Shown piece by piece: positions 43,100-51,177 of a stretch of 64,000 bases of DNA (the stretch's first letter is position 1; each line of letters begins with the position of its first letter). This DNA comes from Bacillus cereus G9842 (GTDB lineage: Bacteria > Bacillota > Bacilli > Bacillales > Bacillaceae_G). The position numbers and the translations under genes are program-made. Below the pieces are notes generated by a model. That model did no database searches. It had not been told where the DNA came from and worked only from the letters and a program-made list of their open reading frames with translations. Where the stretch lies: assembly GCF_000021305.1 (NCBI RefSeq), contig NC_011772.1, forward strand, positions 1,030,001 through 1,094,000, read 5' to 3'.

Positions 43100-44632
43100 G
43101 TGAATCTCGTTCAATCTTTGGCTGAAACGGCAAAAAAGAAGGGGGAAAAACCGGCTTATATATTTATGGATCAGTCGGTCTCATATGACCAATTAAACAA
43201 AATGGTCACAAGGTTTTCTAGCAATTTAGCAGAAATGGGCATTGGAAAAGGGGACAATGTCGCATTAGTTGTTGGGAACTCACCACATTTTTTGGTCGGT
43301 TTATACGGAACAATGAAAGCCGGAGCAACTGTTATTCCAGTTAATCCAATTTATACAGCAGACGAAATGCATTACATTTTACAAAATGGAGATGTAAAAA
43401 CAATCATCGTACTCGACGTCCTTCTACCTGTTATACAATCTCTTACAACAAGACTTCCTTCATTAGAAAACATCATCATATGCGAAACCTCATCAGATTT
43501 TAACCATACAGAAACCGAAAAAATGAAAACGTTTACTAGTTTTGTGGGGGCTGGAGATTTACAATACGAAGGCCCTGAACTAGATGAAGAGGATGTAGCG
43601 GTTATCCTATACACTTCAGGTACAACTGGAAAACCGAAAGGCGCTATGCTCACACATAAAAATTTATATAGTAATGCGAATGATGTTGCGTCTTATTTAC
43701 AATTTACTGCTGACGATCGCGTCGTTGCGGCACTGCCAATGTTCCATGTATTCTGTTTAACAGTTGCGGTAAATGCACCGATTGTGAACGGAGCAACGAT
43801 TTTAATGTTACCGAAATTTAGTCCGAAAGAAGTATTCCGTATTTGTCGTACGTACGAACCAACGATCTTTGCTGGCGTACCGACGATGTACAATTATTTA
43901 TATTTATTTGAAGAAGCAAGCGCAGAAGATGTGAAGACGCTTCGCCTTTGTATTTCCGGTGGTGCATCGATGCCTGTTGCTCTTCTGCAAAACTTTGAAA
44001 AACGTTTTAACGTTATTGTTTCAGAAGGATACGGTTTATCAGAAGCATCACCAGTTACTTGTTTCAACCCGCTAGATCGTCCTCGTAAACCAGGATCAAT
44101 TGGCACAAATATTTGGCATGTAGAAAATAAAATTGTAAATGAACTTGGGGAAGAAGTACCTGTCGGTGCAGTCGGCGAATTAATCGTTCGCGGACCTAAC
44201 GTTATGAAAGGATACTATAATGCACCAGAAGATACAGCTGCGACATTGAAAGACGGCTGGCTATATACAGGTGACTTAGCGAAAATGGATGAAGAAGGTT
44301 ACTTCTATATCGTTGATCGTAAAAAAGATATCGTCCTAGTTGGCGGTTATAACGTATATCCTCGTGAAGTAGAAGAAGTATTATATACGCACCAATCAGT
44401 AGCTGAAGTTGTTGTAATCGGTGTTCCTGATGAAAACTTAGGAGAAGCTGTGCGAGCGTACGTCGTTTTGAAGCAAGCAAACGTAACAGAAGAAGAACTA
44501 ATGCATTACTGTACGTTACATTTAGCGAAATATAAAGTGCCGAAAAGCATTGAGTTTTTAATAGAATTACCGAAGAATACGACGGGTAAATTGTTAAGAA
44601 GAGCATTGAGAGAGAAAGCGATGCAAGTGTAA
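43100..44632 (+). CDS. lcfB: Long-chain fatty acid-CoA ligase LcfB (YhfL)
   Basis: A 510-residue adenylate-forming enzyme starting at GTG 43100 (site AAAGGTGGGG). Motifs are YTSGTTGKPKGAM (phosphate loop), EGYGLSEASPV, YTGDLAKMDEEGYFYIVDRK, and the C-terminal catalytic Lys in TTGKLLRRAL. It converts fatty acid, ATP and CoA to acyl-CoA for beta-oxidation. It follows yhfHI-lplJ as in B. subtilis, but with a lipoprotein gene inserted where yhfK lies there. Confidence 0.92.
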   Translation: MNLVQSLAETAKKKGEKPAYIFMDQSVSYDQLNKMVTRFSSNLAEMGIGKGDNVALVVGNSPHFLVGLYGTMKAGATVIPVNPIYTADEMHYILQNGDVKTIIVLDVLLPVIQSLTTRLPSLENIIICETSSDFNHTETEKMKTFTSFVGAGDLQYEGPELDEEDVAVILYTSGTTGKPKGAMLTHKNLYSNANDVASYLQFTADDRVVAALPMFHVFCLTVAVNAPIVNGATILMLPKFSPKEVFRICRTYEPTIFAGVPTMYNYLYLFEEASAEDVKTLRLCISGGASMPVALLQNFEKRFNVIVSEGYGLSEASPVTCFNPLDRPRKPGSIGTNIWHVENKIVNELGEEVPVGAVGELIVRGPNVMKGYYNAPEDTAATLKDGWLYTGDLAKMDEEGYFYIVDRKKDIVLVGGYNVYPREVEEVLYTHQSVAEVVVIGVPDENLGEAVRAYVVLKQANVTEEELMHYCTLHLAKYKVPKSIEFLIELPKNTTGKLLRRALREKAMQV

Positions 44633-44637
44633 TGAAG

Positions 44638-44674
44638 AAAAGGTCTCCTAAAATATATTTTAGGAGACCTTTTC
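44638..44674 (+). terminator. Terminator of lcfB
   Basis: AAAGGTCTCCTAAAA and TTTTAGGAGACCTTT form perfect arms around four bases, followed by Ts. Confidence 0.92.
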
Positions 44675-44809
44675 TTTGTTTATCGTAATAACTTTTTCTC
44701 ATATGAAATGTAGTAGGAAGTTTGTATATATAATAGCGGAGCGTGTTCAAATAACTATTTGGTACTAGTAGTAATGAAGATATTCTTCCTACTTTCTTAC
44801 ATGAAATTT

Positions 44810-45397
44810 TTAATTTTGGATATTTGTATCATATGTTTCTGCAACAAACACAAAGTCTACATGCTCTTTATCAATAAAAATACTTGTTTTAGATGGAAGA
44901 CCTGTTATGGTAGAAACAATATCAACCTCAACAAGGTCAAATCCTACACGATAAGCATCTACAATTTCAATTCCACCAGTTAGAAAATGCAATCCATCCC
45001 CAAATGACTTAAATACAAATACATTTTCTTTCAAACTTTTATTATCCATTTCAATCCATTCTTCGTTAATATAAATCTTAAATGTCGTGCACTTTGGAAC
45101 ACACTCGATGTGATGTATCCCTTTATAACTATTAAGTGAAAACATATAGGTATGAGTTTCTTTAAAGTTAATATCTATCCCGTATTTAAAAGCAAAGGTT
45201 TTATATACCATTTCATAAAACAATGGCATTACAATATCATCCCATGCGTCATAGGCAAAAGCATGAATTGGTATTAGATGAGGATATAAACTTACAATCG
45301 CTTTTTGAAAATTAAGTAAGATGGTTGTATCTGTAATTTCTTTTAAAGAATCATCTATTTCATGGTCATAATCTTTCGAAATTCTGTTATCAATCAT
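44810..45397 (-). CDS. Hypothetical protein (195 residues) at the edge of an accessory patch
   Basis: An acidic soluble protein without signal or helices, with AAGGAG before its ATG. Notable strings are AFAYDAWDDIVMPLFYEMVY and ECVPKCTTFKIYINEEWIEM. I do not recognise it. Its size, acidity and position next to Rhs-like debris would fit an immunity protein, but nothing proves that. Confidence 0.6.
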   Translation of the reverse strand: MIDNRISKDYDHEIDDSLKEITDTTILLNFQKAIVSLYPHLIPIHAFAYDAWDDIVMPLFYEMVYKTFAFKYGIDINFKETHTYMFSLNSYKGIHHIECVPKCTTFKIYINEEWIEMDNKSLKENVFVFKSFGDGLHFLTGGIEIVDAYRVGFDLVEVDIVSTITGLPSKTSIFIDKEHVDFVFVAETYDTNIQN

Positions 45398-45470
45398 ATG
45401 AAAAACTCCTTACATAGTCTTCTATATACTACGTTTTTCCGCATCATCAGTTTGTTCTTTCTCCAACTAA

Positions 45471-45608
45471 ATTGCAAGTTTAACCGATGATTCCAAAAAA
45501 GCCCTTGTCTTATTTTATCAATCGTTAAATGGATTGGGAGCAATGCTATTACATGGGGCGAGATTTGGAGTAGAGGGTTTCCTCATTGGTTCAAAGAAAA
45601 GTAAATAA
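45471..45608 (+). pseudogene. C-terminal gene fragment without start
   Basis: A frame open only from the stop at 45468-45470 reads SLTDDSKKALVLFYQSLNGL, then GAMLLHGARFGVEGFLIGSK and KSK. It looks like a genuine protein end (a Gly-rich amphipathic segment with a basic tail) but has no ATG, GTG or TTG start before the conserved-looking part. I do not know the family. The rest of the 360-base gap 45398-45757 holds a partial GATATA repeat (about 45650-45672) and the promoter region of the next gene. Confidence 0.4.
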
Positions 45609-45757
45609 ACAAGCAAACAAAGAAGATAATAAAATATTGTTAATTGATTAGAGAGTTTCGCGGATATAAAATAACTCTAAAAATGTAAGGATATATTTTG
45701 AGAACGTATGATTATATAGTATATTTGTTGATTCGAATCTTTAAAAGGAGGGGAAAC

Positions 45758-46002
45758 ATGGGGGGAATAATAGGGATTATTCTGATTATAGGTGGTATGA
45801 TTCCATTAATTTATGCAATGATACAAATCTATCAATTTATGCAATGATACAAATCTATCGGAAATGGAAAGAAAAAGGGCCTTCTTTTGCTCTTAAATCA
45901 ATAATTTTCCTAGCCGTAAGCATTTTGCTAGATACTGCAACAACTATTATATTGTGTATAGTAGCAGTATTCATTGGTATTTGTTTAATCATCTATACAT
46001 AA
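45758..46002 (+). pseudogene. Small membrane protein gene broken by a 26-bp tandem duplication
   Basis: From ATG 45758 (site AAAAGGAGGGG) the frame runs MGGIIGIILIIGGMIPLIYA and stops early. The 26 bases at 45808-45833 are exactly repeated at 45834-45859. Removing one copy restores a single 72-residue frame to TAA 46000-46002, continuing RKWKEKGPSFALKSIIFLAV and on through a second helix. The intact form would have two membrane segments. Since 26 is not a multiple of 3, the duplication shifts the frame, and slippage could revert it. Confidence 0.8.
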
Positions 46003-46051
46003 TAAGTTCAAGAAGGCTAACTTATCGATTGTTACTAATTGGAGGGATTAT

Positions 46052-46531
46052 ATGAACTTCATTTTACATGGATCTAAACATACAGTTTTAGCTTCCGTTT
46101 TTGACTCATTTCAAGGTAGGGAAAAAGAGTTTAATTGGCTTATAACAGACATAGAGATTGTCGCACATCAGGAAGAGAAACTTATCCGAGATTATCCTAA
46201 AATGTCGCATCCAATAGTTTGGATAGCAGGTGAAGATCTTTCAAATCTCGTAAAGAAATATAATCCTCAATTTATTTGGGGCGTACTATCTGCGTTTGAT
46301 AAGTCTATAAACATTGATATTAATAATTTGCTTGTAGAGCCCTATGCAAATGGAAACGAAGGGCTCTGGGTACCAATTCCAAATATTCAGCACCCTCAAG
46401 CAAAACTTGAAATTGTTTGTTGGGATTCCAGTTTGATGTTGTTATTAAGTAATGATATAAATATTAATGATAAATTTAGAAATTACTTTAAAGAAGCTAG
46501 GGATTTAAATGCCTATAATTCGGAATTTTGA
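46052..46531 (+). CDS. DUF2691-like protein
   Basis: A 159-residue soluble protein with GGAGGG before the ATG. FNWLITDIEIVAHQEEKLI, HPIVWIAGEDLSNLVKKYN, QFIWGVLSAF and EIVCWDSSLMLLLSNDI match what I recall of DUF2691 proteins. These often sit beside polymorphic toxin genes and may be immunity-type proteins. The next frame overlaps its stop codon. Function is not established. Confidence 0.6.
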   Translation: MNFILHGSKHTVLASVFDSFQGREKEFNWLITDIEIVAHQEEKLIRDYPKMSHPIVWIAGEDLSNLVKKYNPQFIWGVLSAFDKSINIDINNLLVEPYANGNEGLWVPIPNIQHPQAKLEIVCWDSSLMLLLSNDININDKFRNYFKEARDLNAYNSEF

Positions 46532-46767
46532 TTTTAAATTTGGGTTTTCCAAATGAAGATTATGTAAATATATATAAGCAAACTTTCCTTTTAAGAAGGA
46601 TTGCTTTTTTCGGTACTGGTGCAACCTTTAACTATGACCACGTAAATAAAATGAAAGATGTAATAGTAAGTACATTGAATAGTATTCTACTTTCTGGACG
46701 CTATGAATATGACCAAGTGGGTAACCGTACGAAGATGAAATATGAGAAAGTGCCGGCGGAAAATTAG
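46528..46767 (+). pseudogene. Rhs/YD-repeat-like fragment
   Basis: A 79-codon frame from a TTG overlapping the previous stop. Its end reads SGRYEYDQVGNRTKMKYEKV, which resembles the YEYD..GN tyrosine-aspartate repeat of Rhs/YD proteins. The first 55 residues show no known motif. The stop at 46765-46767 cuts the repeat off. In another frame the DNA continues GGKLAVF, stop, GVKYGKKAAKWIGNK, which looks like a decayed continuation. Confidence 0.5.
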
Positions 46768-47094
46768 CAGTATTTTAAGGTGTTAAATATGGTAAGAAGG
46801 CAGCAAAGTGGATAGGTAATAAGGAAAGGAATCTCTATATAAAAAATCAAGTTATCAAAGAACTATGAAGGTGAAATTCTCTCGCTGGAACTAAAAGAAG
46901 GATTAAATCAATATTTTAAAAAGGGAAAACAGTATATAGAAGTTTTTCCGCTAAAGAAAAACAGCTATCCGAAAGAACGTGTTCACCTCGTATATAAAAA
47001 TATAGAAGTACAATCGAAGAATACATACCCAATCATGTCCGTAGCATGGGATGATTTGGATGATGATATCAAGGAATATTATGGATTAAAATAA
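46768..47094 (+). pseudogene. Decayed toxin/immunity-type fragment
   Basis: Two pieces in different frames follow the YD fragment. The first is KYGKKAAKWIGNKERNLYIK, ending ..QVIKEL at a stop near 46868. The second is an 80-codon stretch from a stop to TAA 47092-47094, reading NYEGEILSLELKEGLNQYFK, with HLVYKNIEVQSKNTYPIMSV and WDDLDDDIKEYYGLK at the end. Neither has a start codon and ribosome binding site. They look like remains of an effector tail or its partner. Confidence 0.45.
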
Positions 47095-47109
47095 AGGCGT
47101 TAAAATATA

Positions 47110-47143
47110 AAAAGTGCACCCAACAATCTGGGTACATTTTTTC
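47110..47143. terminator. Terminator between accessory debris and TetR gene
   Basis: GTGCACCC pairs with GGGTACAT (G-U tolerated), with an A-run before and a T-run after, between convergent units. Confidence 0.7.
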
Positions 47144-47150
47144 ATAACCA

Positions 47151-47696
47151 TTATATATTCCTCCTCATCAATTCCCCAACCTGTGTCGCGATATACTCAA
47201 TATCATCATCAATTTCATCCAATACGTAAGATTCCAAAATGCCCATGACAGCTGTTCCTAAAAATTTTAAAACGATATGTTTATCAATGTTTTTATTGAC
47301 TGAAGTATTTGCATTTAGTTTTTTCTCTAGTTCACTCATGATGAACGTTAGGAACTTTTTTTGAAATGATAATGTGCTGTTGCTTCTAAATAACGATGCG
47401 AAAAATGGTTTGTGTTCTTTGAAGTATTCAAACCATATGAAAGTTCCTTCTATATAGCCTTTTGTTTGTTTTATATCGCATATTTCTCTTAATTGATTTA
47501 AATGATCATCCACAATTTTATCTAATAAATTGTACTTATCTAGATAGTGTAAGTAAAACGTTTTTCTTCCGATGTTTGCTTTTTCGGTAATGTTTTTAAC
47601 TGTAATTTCATCAAATCCATCTGTAATTAACATTTCTATAAATGCCGATTGAATGGCGTTTTGTGATTTTATAATTCTTCTATCGATTTTCTCCAT
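47151..47696 (-). CDS. TetR family regulator, divergent from a hydrolase
   Basis: A 181-residue protein with a helix-turn-helix ITVKNITEKANIGRKTFYLH (about 32-51) and a TetR_C-type helical tail, of the kind with a tyrosine-rich YLHYLDKYNLLDKI link. GGAGGAAC precedes the ATG. The divergent region contains two inverted repeats. It probably represses itself and the neighbouring alpha/beta hydrolase. Confidence 0.87.
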   Translation of the reverse strand: MEKIDRRIIKSQNAIQSAFIEMLITDGFDEITVKNITEKANIGRKTFYLHYLDKYNLLDKIVDDHLNQLREICDIKQTKGYIEGTFIWFEYFKEHKPFFASLFRSNSTLSFQKKFLTFIMSELEKKLNANTSVNKNIDKHIVLKFLGTAVMGILESYVLDEIDDDIEYIATQVGELMRRNI

Positions 47697-47714
47697 ATGG
47701 TGTTCCTCCGTTGT

Positions 47715-47833
47715 TGATACACATATTTCGTTACGTGTGTATTATCACCCAAATGCGTAAATGTGGTCATTGAAACAAGTGGTTGCTCGCTTTATTATAA
47801 ATATACACGTGAGTAATAACTCTCACAAGTGTA
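47715..47833. promoter_or_regulatory. Two inverted repeats in the divergent TetR/hydrolase region
   Basis: Site 1 (47715-47747) has TGATACACA opposite TGTGTATTATCA. Site 2 (47804-47833) has TACACGTGAG opposite CTCACAAGTGTA. Both share TACAC/GTGTA halves, so one regulator may bind both, covering the promoters in each direction. Confidence 0.55.
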
Positions 47834-47865
47834 AAATTAAAAATAAGATAAGGGTGGTTTTATAT

Positions 47866-48783
47866 ATGGCAGTTACGAAGAAAAATGTAAGATTTTATGC
47901 AAGAGGTTTACAAGTTGCAGGTATTTTGAACATTCCTGAAGGTGCTGAGGAAAAGAAACAAAATGCAGCGATTGTTTGTGTGCATCCAGGTAGTAGCTGT
48001 AAAGATCAAACAGCAGGATTGTATGCCGAGAAGTTAGCGGAACAAGGATATGTAACGCTTGCGTTTGATGCATCATATCAAGGTGAAAGTGAAGGTGCGC
48101 CGAGGTATATTGAAGAGCCAGCTGCGCGAGTTGAGGATATTCGCTCAGCAGTAGATTATGTAACTACCCTTCCTTATATAGATGAAGAACGTATCGGTGT
48201 GTTAGGCGTGTGTGCAGGCGGTGGTTATGCAGTAAATGCTGCGATGACAGAGCGCCGCATTAAAGCGGTTGGCACAGTTGTTGGTGCAAATATTGGCCGA
48301 TTAAATCGTGAAGCTGGTCCAATTGGGGTGTTAGAGGCGATTGGTAAACAACGTACTGCTGAAGCACGCGGAGCAGAGGAACTGATTACAAATTGGATTC
48401 CTAAAAATCAGGAAGAGTTAGTAGCAGCGGGTATGACCGATATAGATATTGTAGAAGCAGTTGAGTATTACACAACGCCACGAGGGCAAAGTGTTAACTC
48501 TCCAAATAAGCTAAACTTTACGAGCATGGGATCGGTAATTGGTTTTGATGCGTTCCATTTAGCAGATACGTTATTAACGCAGCCGCTGCAAATTATTGTC
48601 GGTAGCAAGCAAGGCGCATTCGGTTCTTATAAAGATGGTCATGAGCTGTATGAGAAAGCAGCTTCAGAGAAAAAAGATTTACTTGTTGTGGAAGGTGCGA
48701 GTCATTACGATTTATACGACCAACCAGAACCAGTAAGAATTGCAGTTGAAAAATTAACAAGTTTTTATAAAGAGCATTTGTAA
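47866..48783 (+). CDS. Alpha/beta hydrolase, DLH-like
   Basis: About 305 residues. ATG 47866 follows AAGGGTGG; the longer frame from 47761 covers the operator and is not used. The fold shows VCVHPGSSCKDQTAGLYAEK, the nucleophile elbow GVCAGGG (Cys or Ala at the usual Ser site: G-V-C-A-G), Asp in the PLQIIVGS region and His in EGASHYDLYDQ. A Cys nucleophile is as in dienelactone hydrolase. The substrate is unknown; TetR control suggests detoxification. Confidence 0.85.
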   Translation: MAVTKKNVRFYARGLQVAGILNIPEGAEEKKQNAAIVCVHPGSSCKDQTAGLYAEKLAEQGYVTLAFDASYQGESEGAPRYIEEPAARVEDIRSAVDYVTTLPYIDEERIGVLGVCAGGGYAVNAAMTERRIKAVGTVVGANIGRLNREAGPIGVLEAIGKQRTAEARGAEELITNWIPKNQEELVAAGMTDIDIVEAVEYYTTPRGQSVNSPNKLNFTSMGSVIGFDAFHLADTLLTQPLQIIVGSKQGAFGSYKDGHELYEKAASEKKDLLVVEGASHYDLYDQPEPVRIAVEKLTSFYKEHL

Positions 48784-48806
48784 AAACAATGTTGATATAA
48801 ATGGTG

Positions 48807-48847
48807 CCTATAGTTGTTAGATACAAGTCTAACAACTATAGGTTTTT
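48807..48847 (+). terminator. Terminator of the hydrolase gene
   Basis: CCTATAGTTGTTAGA and TCTAACAACTATAGG form perfect 15-base arms followed by TTTTT. Confidence 0.92.
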
Positions 48848-48929
48848 ACTATGATGAGCGAAGTGCTTAATATTTACGTTATAAGTGCATAACAAGTTAT
48901 AATAAAAGAAATCAATAAGGAGGCTGGCT

Positions 48930-50036
48930 GTGAAGAATCTTCGTTATCTCAATATATTTACCATATTAATTATATACACACTACTTATGTTTTACATCGG
49001 CTGGAACGGATGGGTTTGGCTTCATGCGGTATTTGGCTGGGAATCTTGGGGATATTATGCTTTCATAGTCGCATTTATTTCATATGCGTACATTCTCGTG
49101 CAAGTGTTTAAGTTTTTGCCATTTCTGCGAACGATAGGTTCGATTTGGTTTGCGGTCATACAATATGCGCTTATGTTGTTGCCATTAGCTAATATTATGG
49201 TCTTTCTTTTACAGTTTTCAGTGGAGAAAGAAGCGGCAATTATTTGGACAGGAACGGCTGTGATAGCTGCATTTATCTTTATCTTTGCGTATGGAGTATT
49301 TAATGCGTATAGTCCGGTAGTAAGAAAGTACGAGGTGCACATACCGAAAAAGGTAGAGGGGCGTAAAAGTTTACGCATTGCGATGGCTTCTGATATGCAT
49401 TTCGGTAAACTGTCTGGCGTTTCGCATTTAAAAAGACTTGTTCGTCATGTAAATGAGATGGAACCTGATATTATTTTACTGCCAGGTGATATTATCGATG
49501 ATCATCCAGGTGTGTTCATTCAAAAGAATATGGGACCAATCATGAAACAAATGAAAGCACCATTAGGCGTATATGGTGTTTTAGGAAACCATGAATACTA
49601 CGGTAGAGCGGTTCCAGAGTTTTTACAAGAGATGGATAAGATTGATATTCGTATTCTTTTAGATGAAGTGATTACAATTGAAGATGACTTTTATCTCGTT
49701 GGAAGAAGAGATAAAACAGAGCGAGATCGCCAAAGCTTTGAACAATTAATGAGTACGGTAGATAAATCGATGCCTGTTATCGCAATGGATCACCAGCCAT
49801 TTGAGTTGAAACAAGCAGCAGCGGCAGGTGTAGATTTATTATTATCCGGTCATACACACCGCGGACAAATGGCGCCCAATCATATTGTAACGAGAAGAAT
49901 GTACGAGCTAGACTGGGGATACGCACAAAAAGGCGCGTTCCACGCAGTTGTTTCTTCTGGATTTGGATTTTGGGGACCACCGCTTAGACTTGGTAGTAGG
50001 TCGGAGATTGTGCAGGTAGAAGTTACATTTGAATAG
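48930..50036 (+). CDS. Membrane-anchored metallophosphoesterase
   Basis: A 368-residue protein starting at GTG 48930 (AAGGAGG). Four helices (about residues 5-28, 38-58, 68-95 and 105-125) are followed by the calcineurin-like metal motifs ASDMHFGKLSG, LPGDIIDDHP, GNHEYYG and SGHTHRGQM. The relatives known to me are YkuE-like or YpbG-like phosphoesterases; the four-helix anchor is typical of a separate Bacillus group. The substrate is unknown. Confidence 0.88.
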   Translation: MKNLRYLNIFTILIIYTLLMFYIGWNGWVWLHAVFGWESWGYYAFIVAFISYAYILVQVFKFLPFLRTIGSIWFAVIQYALMLLPLANIMVFLLQFSVEKEAAIIWTGTAVIAAFIFIFAYGVFNAYSPVVRKYEVHIPKKVEGRKSLRIAMASDMHFGKLSGVSHLKRLVRHVNEMEPDIILLPGDIIDDHPGVFIQKNMGPIMKQMKAPLGVYGVLGNHEYYGRAVPEFLQEMDKIDIRILLDEVITIEDDFYLVGRRDKTERDRQSFEQLMSTVDKSMPVIAMDHQPFELKQAAAAGVDLLLSGHTHRGQMAPNHIVTRRMYELDWGYAQKGAFHAVVSSGFGFWGPPLRLGSRSEIVQVEVTFE

Positions 50037-50044
50037 GGGTTATG

Positions 50045-50076
50045 AAATAGAGAGCTGATGGCTCTCTATTTTTTCA
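50045..50076 (+). terminator. Terminator of the metallophosphoesterase gene
   Basis: AAATAGAGAGC and GCTCTCTATTT form perfect arms around TGATG, followed by Ts. Confidence 0.9.
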
Positions 50077-50156
50077 ATAAAAACAAATAACAATAAATAT
50101 TTATGTTGGTGCTAATTTCATAAAAGAGACTCGATTAAAATAAAGGGGGATTGTAA

Positions 50157-51134
50157 GTGATCATATCAGATGTACTATACGGAGAATTTGAAGTGGATCA
50201 AGTAGTAGAAGAATTAATTTTAAGTAAGTCTGTGCAAAGACTAAAGGGAATTCATCAAGCAGGCGCAAGTTACTTAATGAACGAGAAATGGAATGTAACT
50301 CGCTTTGAGCATTCAGTGGGTGTTATGTTATTAGTGAAAAAACTAGGTGGTTCAGTAGAAGAACAGATTGCTGGTTTACTACATGACGTATCACATACTG
50401 CTTTTTCCCACGTGATTGATTACGTTTTTGATAATAAAGATGAAAGTTATCATGAAGAAATATTTAGTTCTGTTGTGAAAAACTCAGAAATTCCAGCGAT
50501 CCTTGCGAAGCATGGTTATAACTATGAAGATATTTTATTAGATGATTCGAAGTGGACGTTACTGGAAAGATCAGCGCCCGAATTATGCGCAGATCGAGTG
50601 GATTATACATTACGAGATATGTATACATATGGTTATATTTTTTTAGAAGAAGTTCACAGTTTTTTAGAGGATGTCATTGCAGTAGAGAAGAGAATGGTTC
50701 TTCAAAGTATCGAAATGGCAGAGTGGTTTACAGAAACGTATTACAAAGAAGTAATTGATTTCTTTATGCAACCAATGAATATTTACGGAAATGATATGTT
50801 AGCGAAAACGTTAAAGGTAGCTCTTCATAAAAGGATTATTCATGCAGATGATTTTCTTCTTGAAGATGATGAGCTTATTTCGAAATTACAGCAATGTAAT
50901 GACCCCGAAGTAGAAGTTTTATTAAGCAAAGTTCATCCAAATATAAAAGTAAAAGAAGATAGAAACGATTATGATTTACATCAGAAAAATAAAGTGCGTC
51001 TTATTGATCCGCCGTTACTTTGTGAAGATGAAGTTATTCACTCGTCTGTTGTGTCAGAAAGCATAAGACAGATGAATGATATTGCTTATGAAAAAGCGGT
51101 GAGAGGGATGTATGTGAAATTGATTTCGGAATAA
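50157..51134 (+). CDS. HD domain phosphohydrolase
   Basis: A 325-residue soluble protein from GTG 50157 (AAAGGGGGA). The metal motif is FEHSVGVM, GLLHDVSHTAFSH and ERSAPELCADRVDYTLRDM (H, HD, D), the dGTPase/HD-superfamily arrangement. Substrates of this subgroup are unknown, although nucleotides are likely. It is a single gene with a two-way terminator. Confidence 0.87.
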   Translation: MIISDVLYGEFEVDQVVEELILSKSVQRLKGIHQAGASYLMNEKWNVTRFEHSVGVMLLVKKLGGSVEEQIAGLLHDVSHTAFSHVIDYVFDNKDESYHEEIFSSVVKNSEIPAILAKHGYNYEDILLDDSKWTLLERSAPELCADRVDYTLRDMYTYGYIFLEEVHSFLEDVIAVEKRMVLQSIEMAEWFTETYYKEVIDFFMQPMNIYGNDMLAKTLKVALHKRIIHADDFLLEDDELISKLQQCNDPEVEVLLSKVHPNIKVKEDRNDYDLHQKNKVRLIDPPLLCEDEVIHSSVVSESIRQMNDIAYEKAVRGMYVKLISE

Positions 51135-51177
51135 AAAAGAAGTAGCGCATCTTTTTTAGAGCGCTACTTCTTTTTTA
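51134..51177. terminator. Two-way terminator between HD gene and anti-sigma gene
   Basis: AAAAAGAAGTAGCGC (51134-51148) is inverted at 51161-51175, with A and T runs outside. Confidence 0.9.

Noticed and set aside
44759..44983. Plus-strand frame opposite the 44810-45397 gene
   Set aside because: Lies antisense to a better gene with a proper ribosome binding site and has a random-looking composition.
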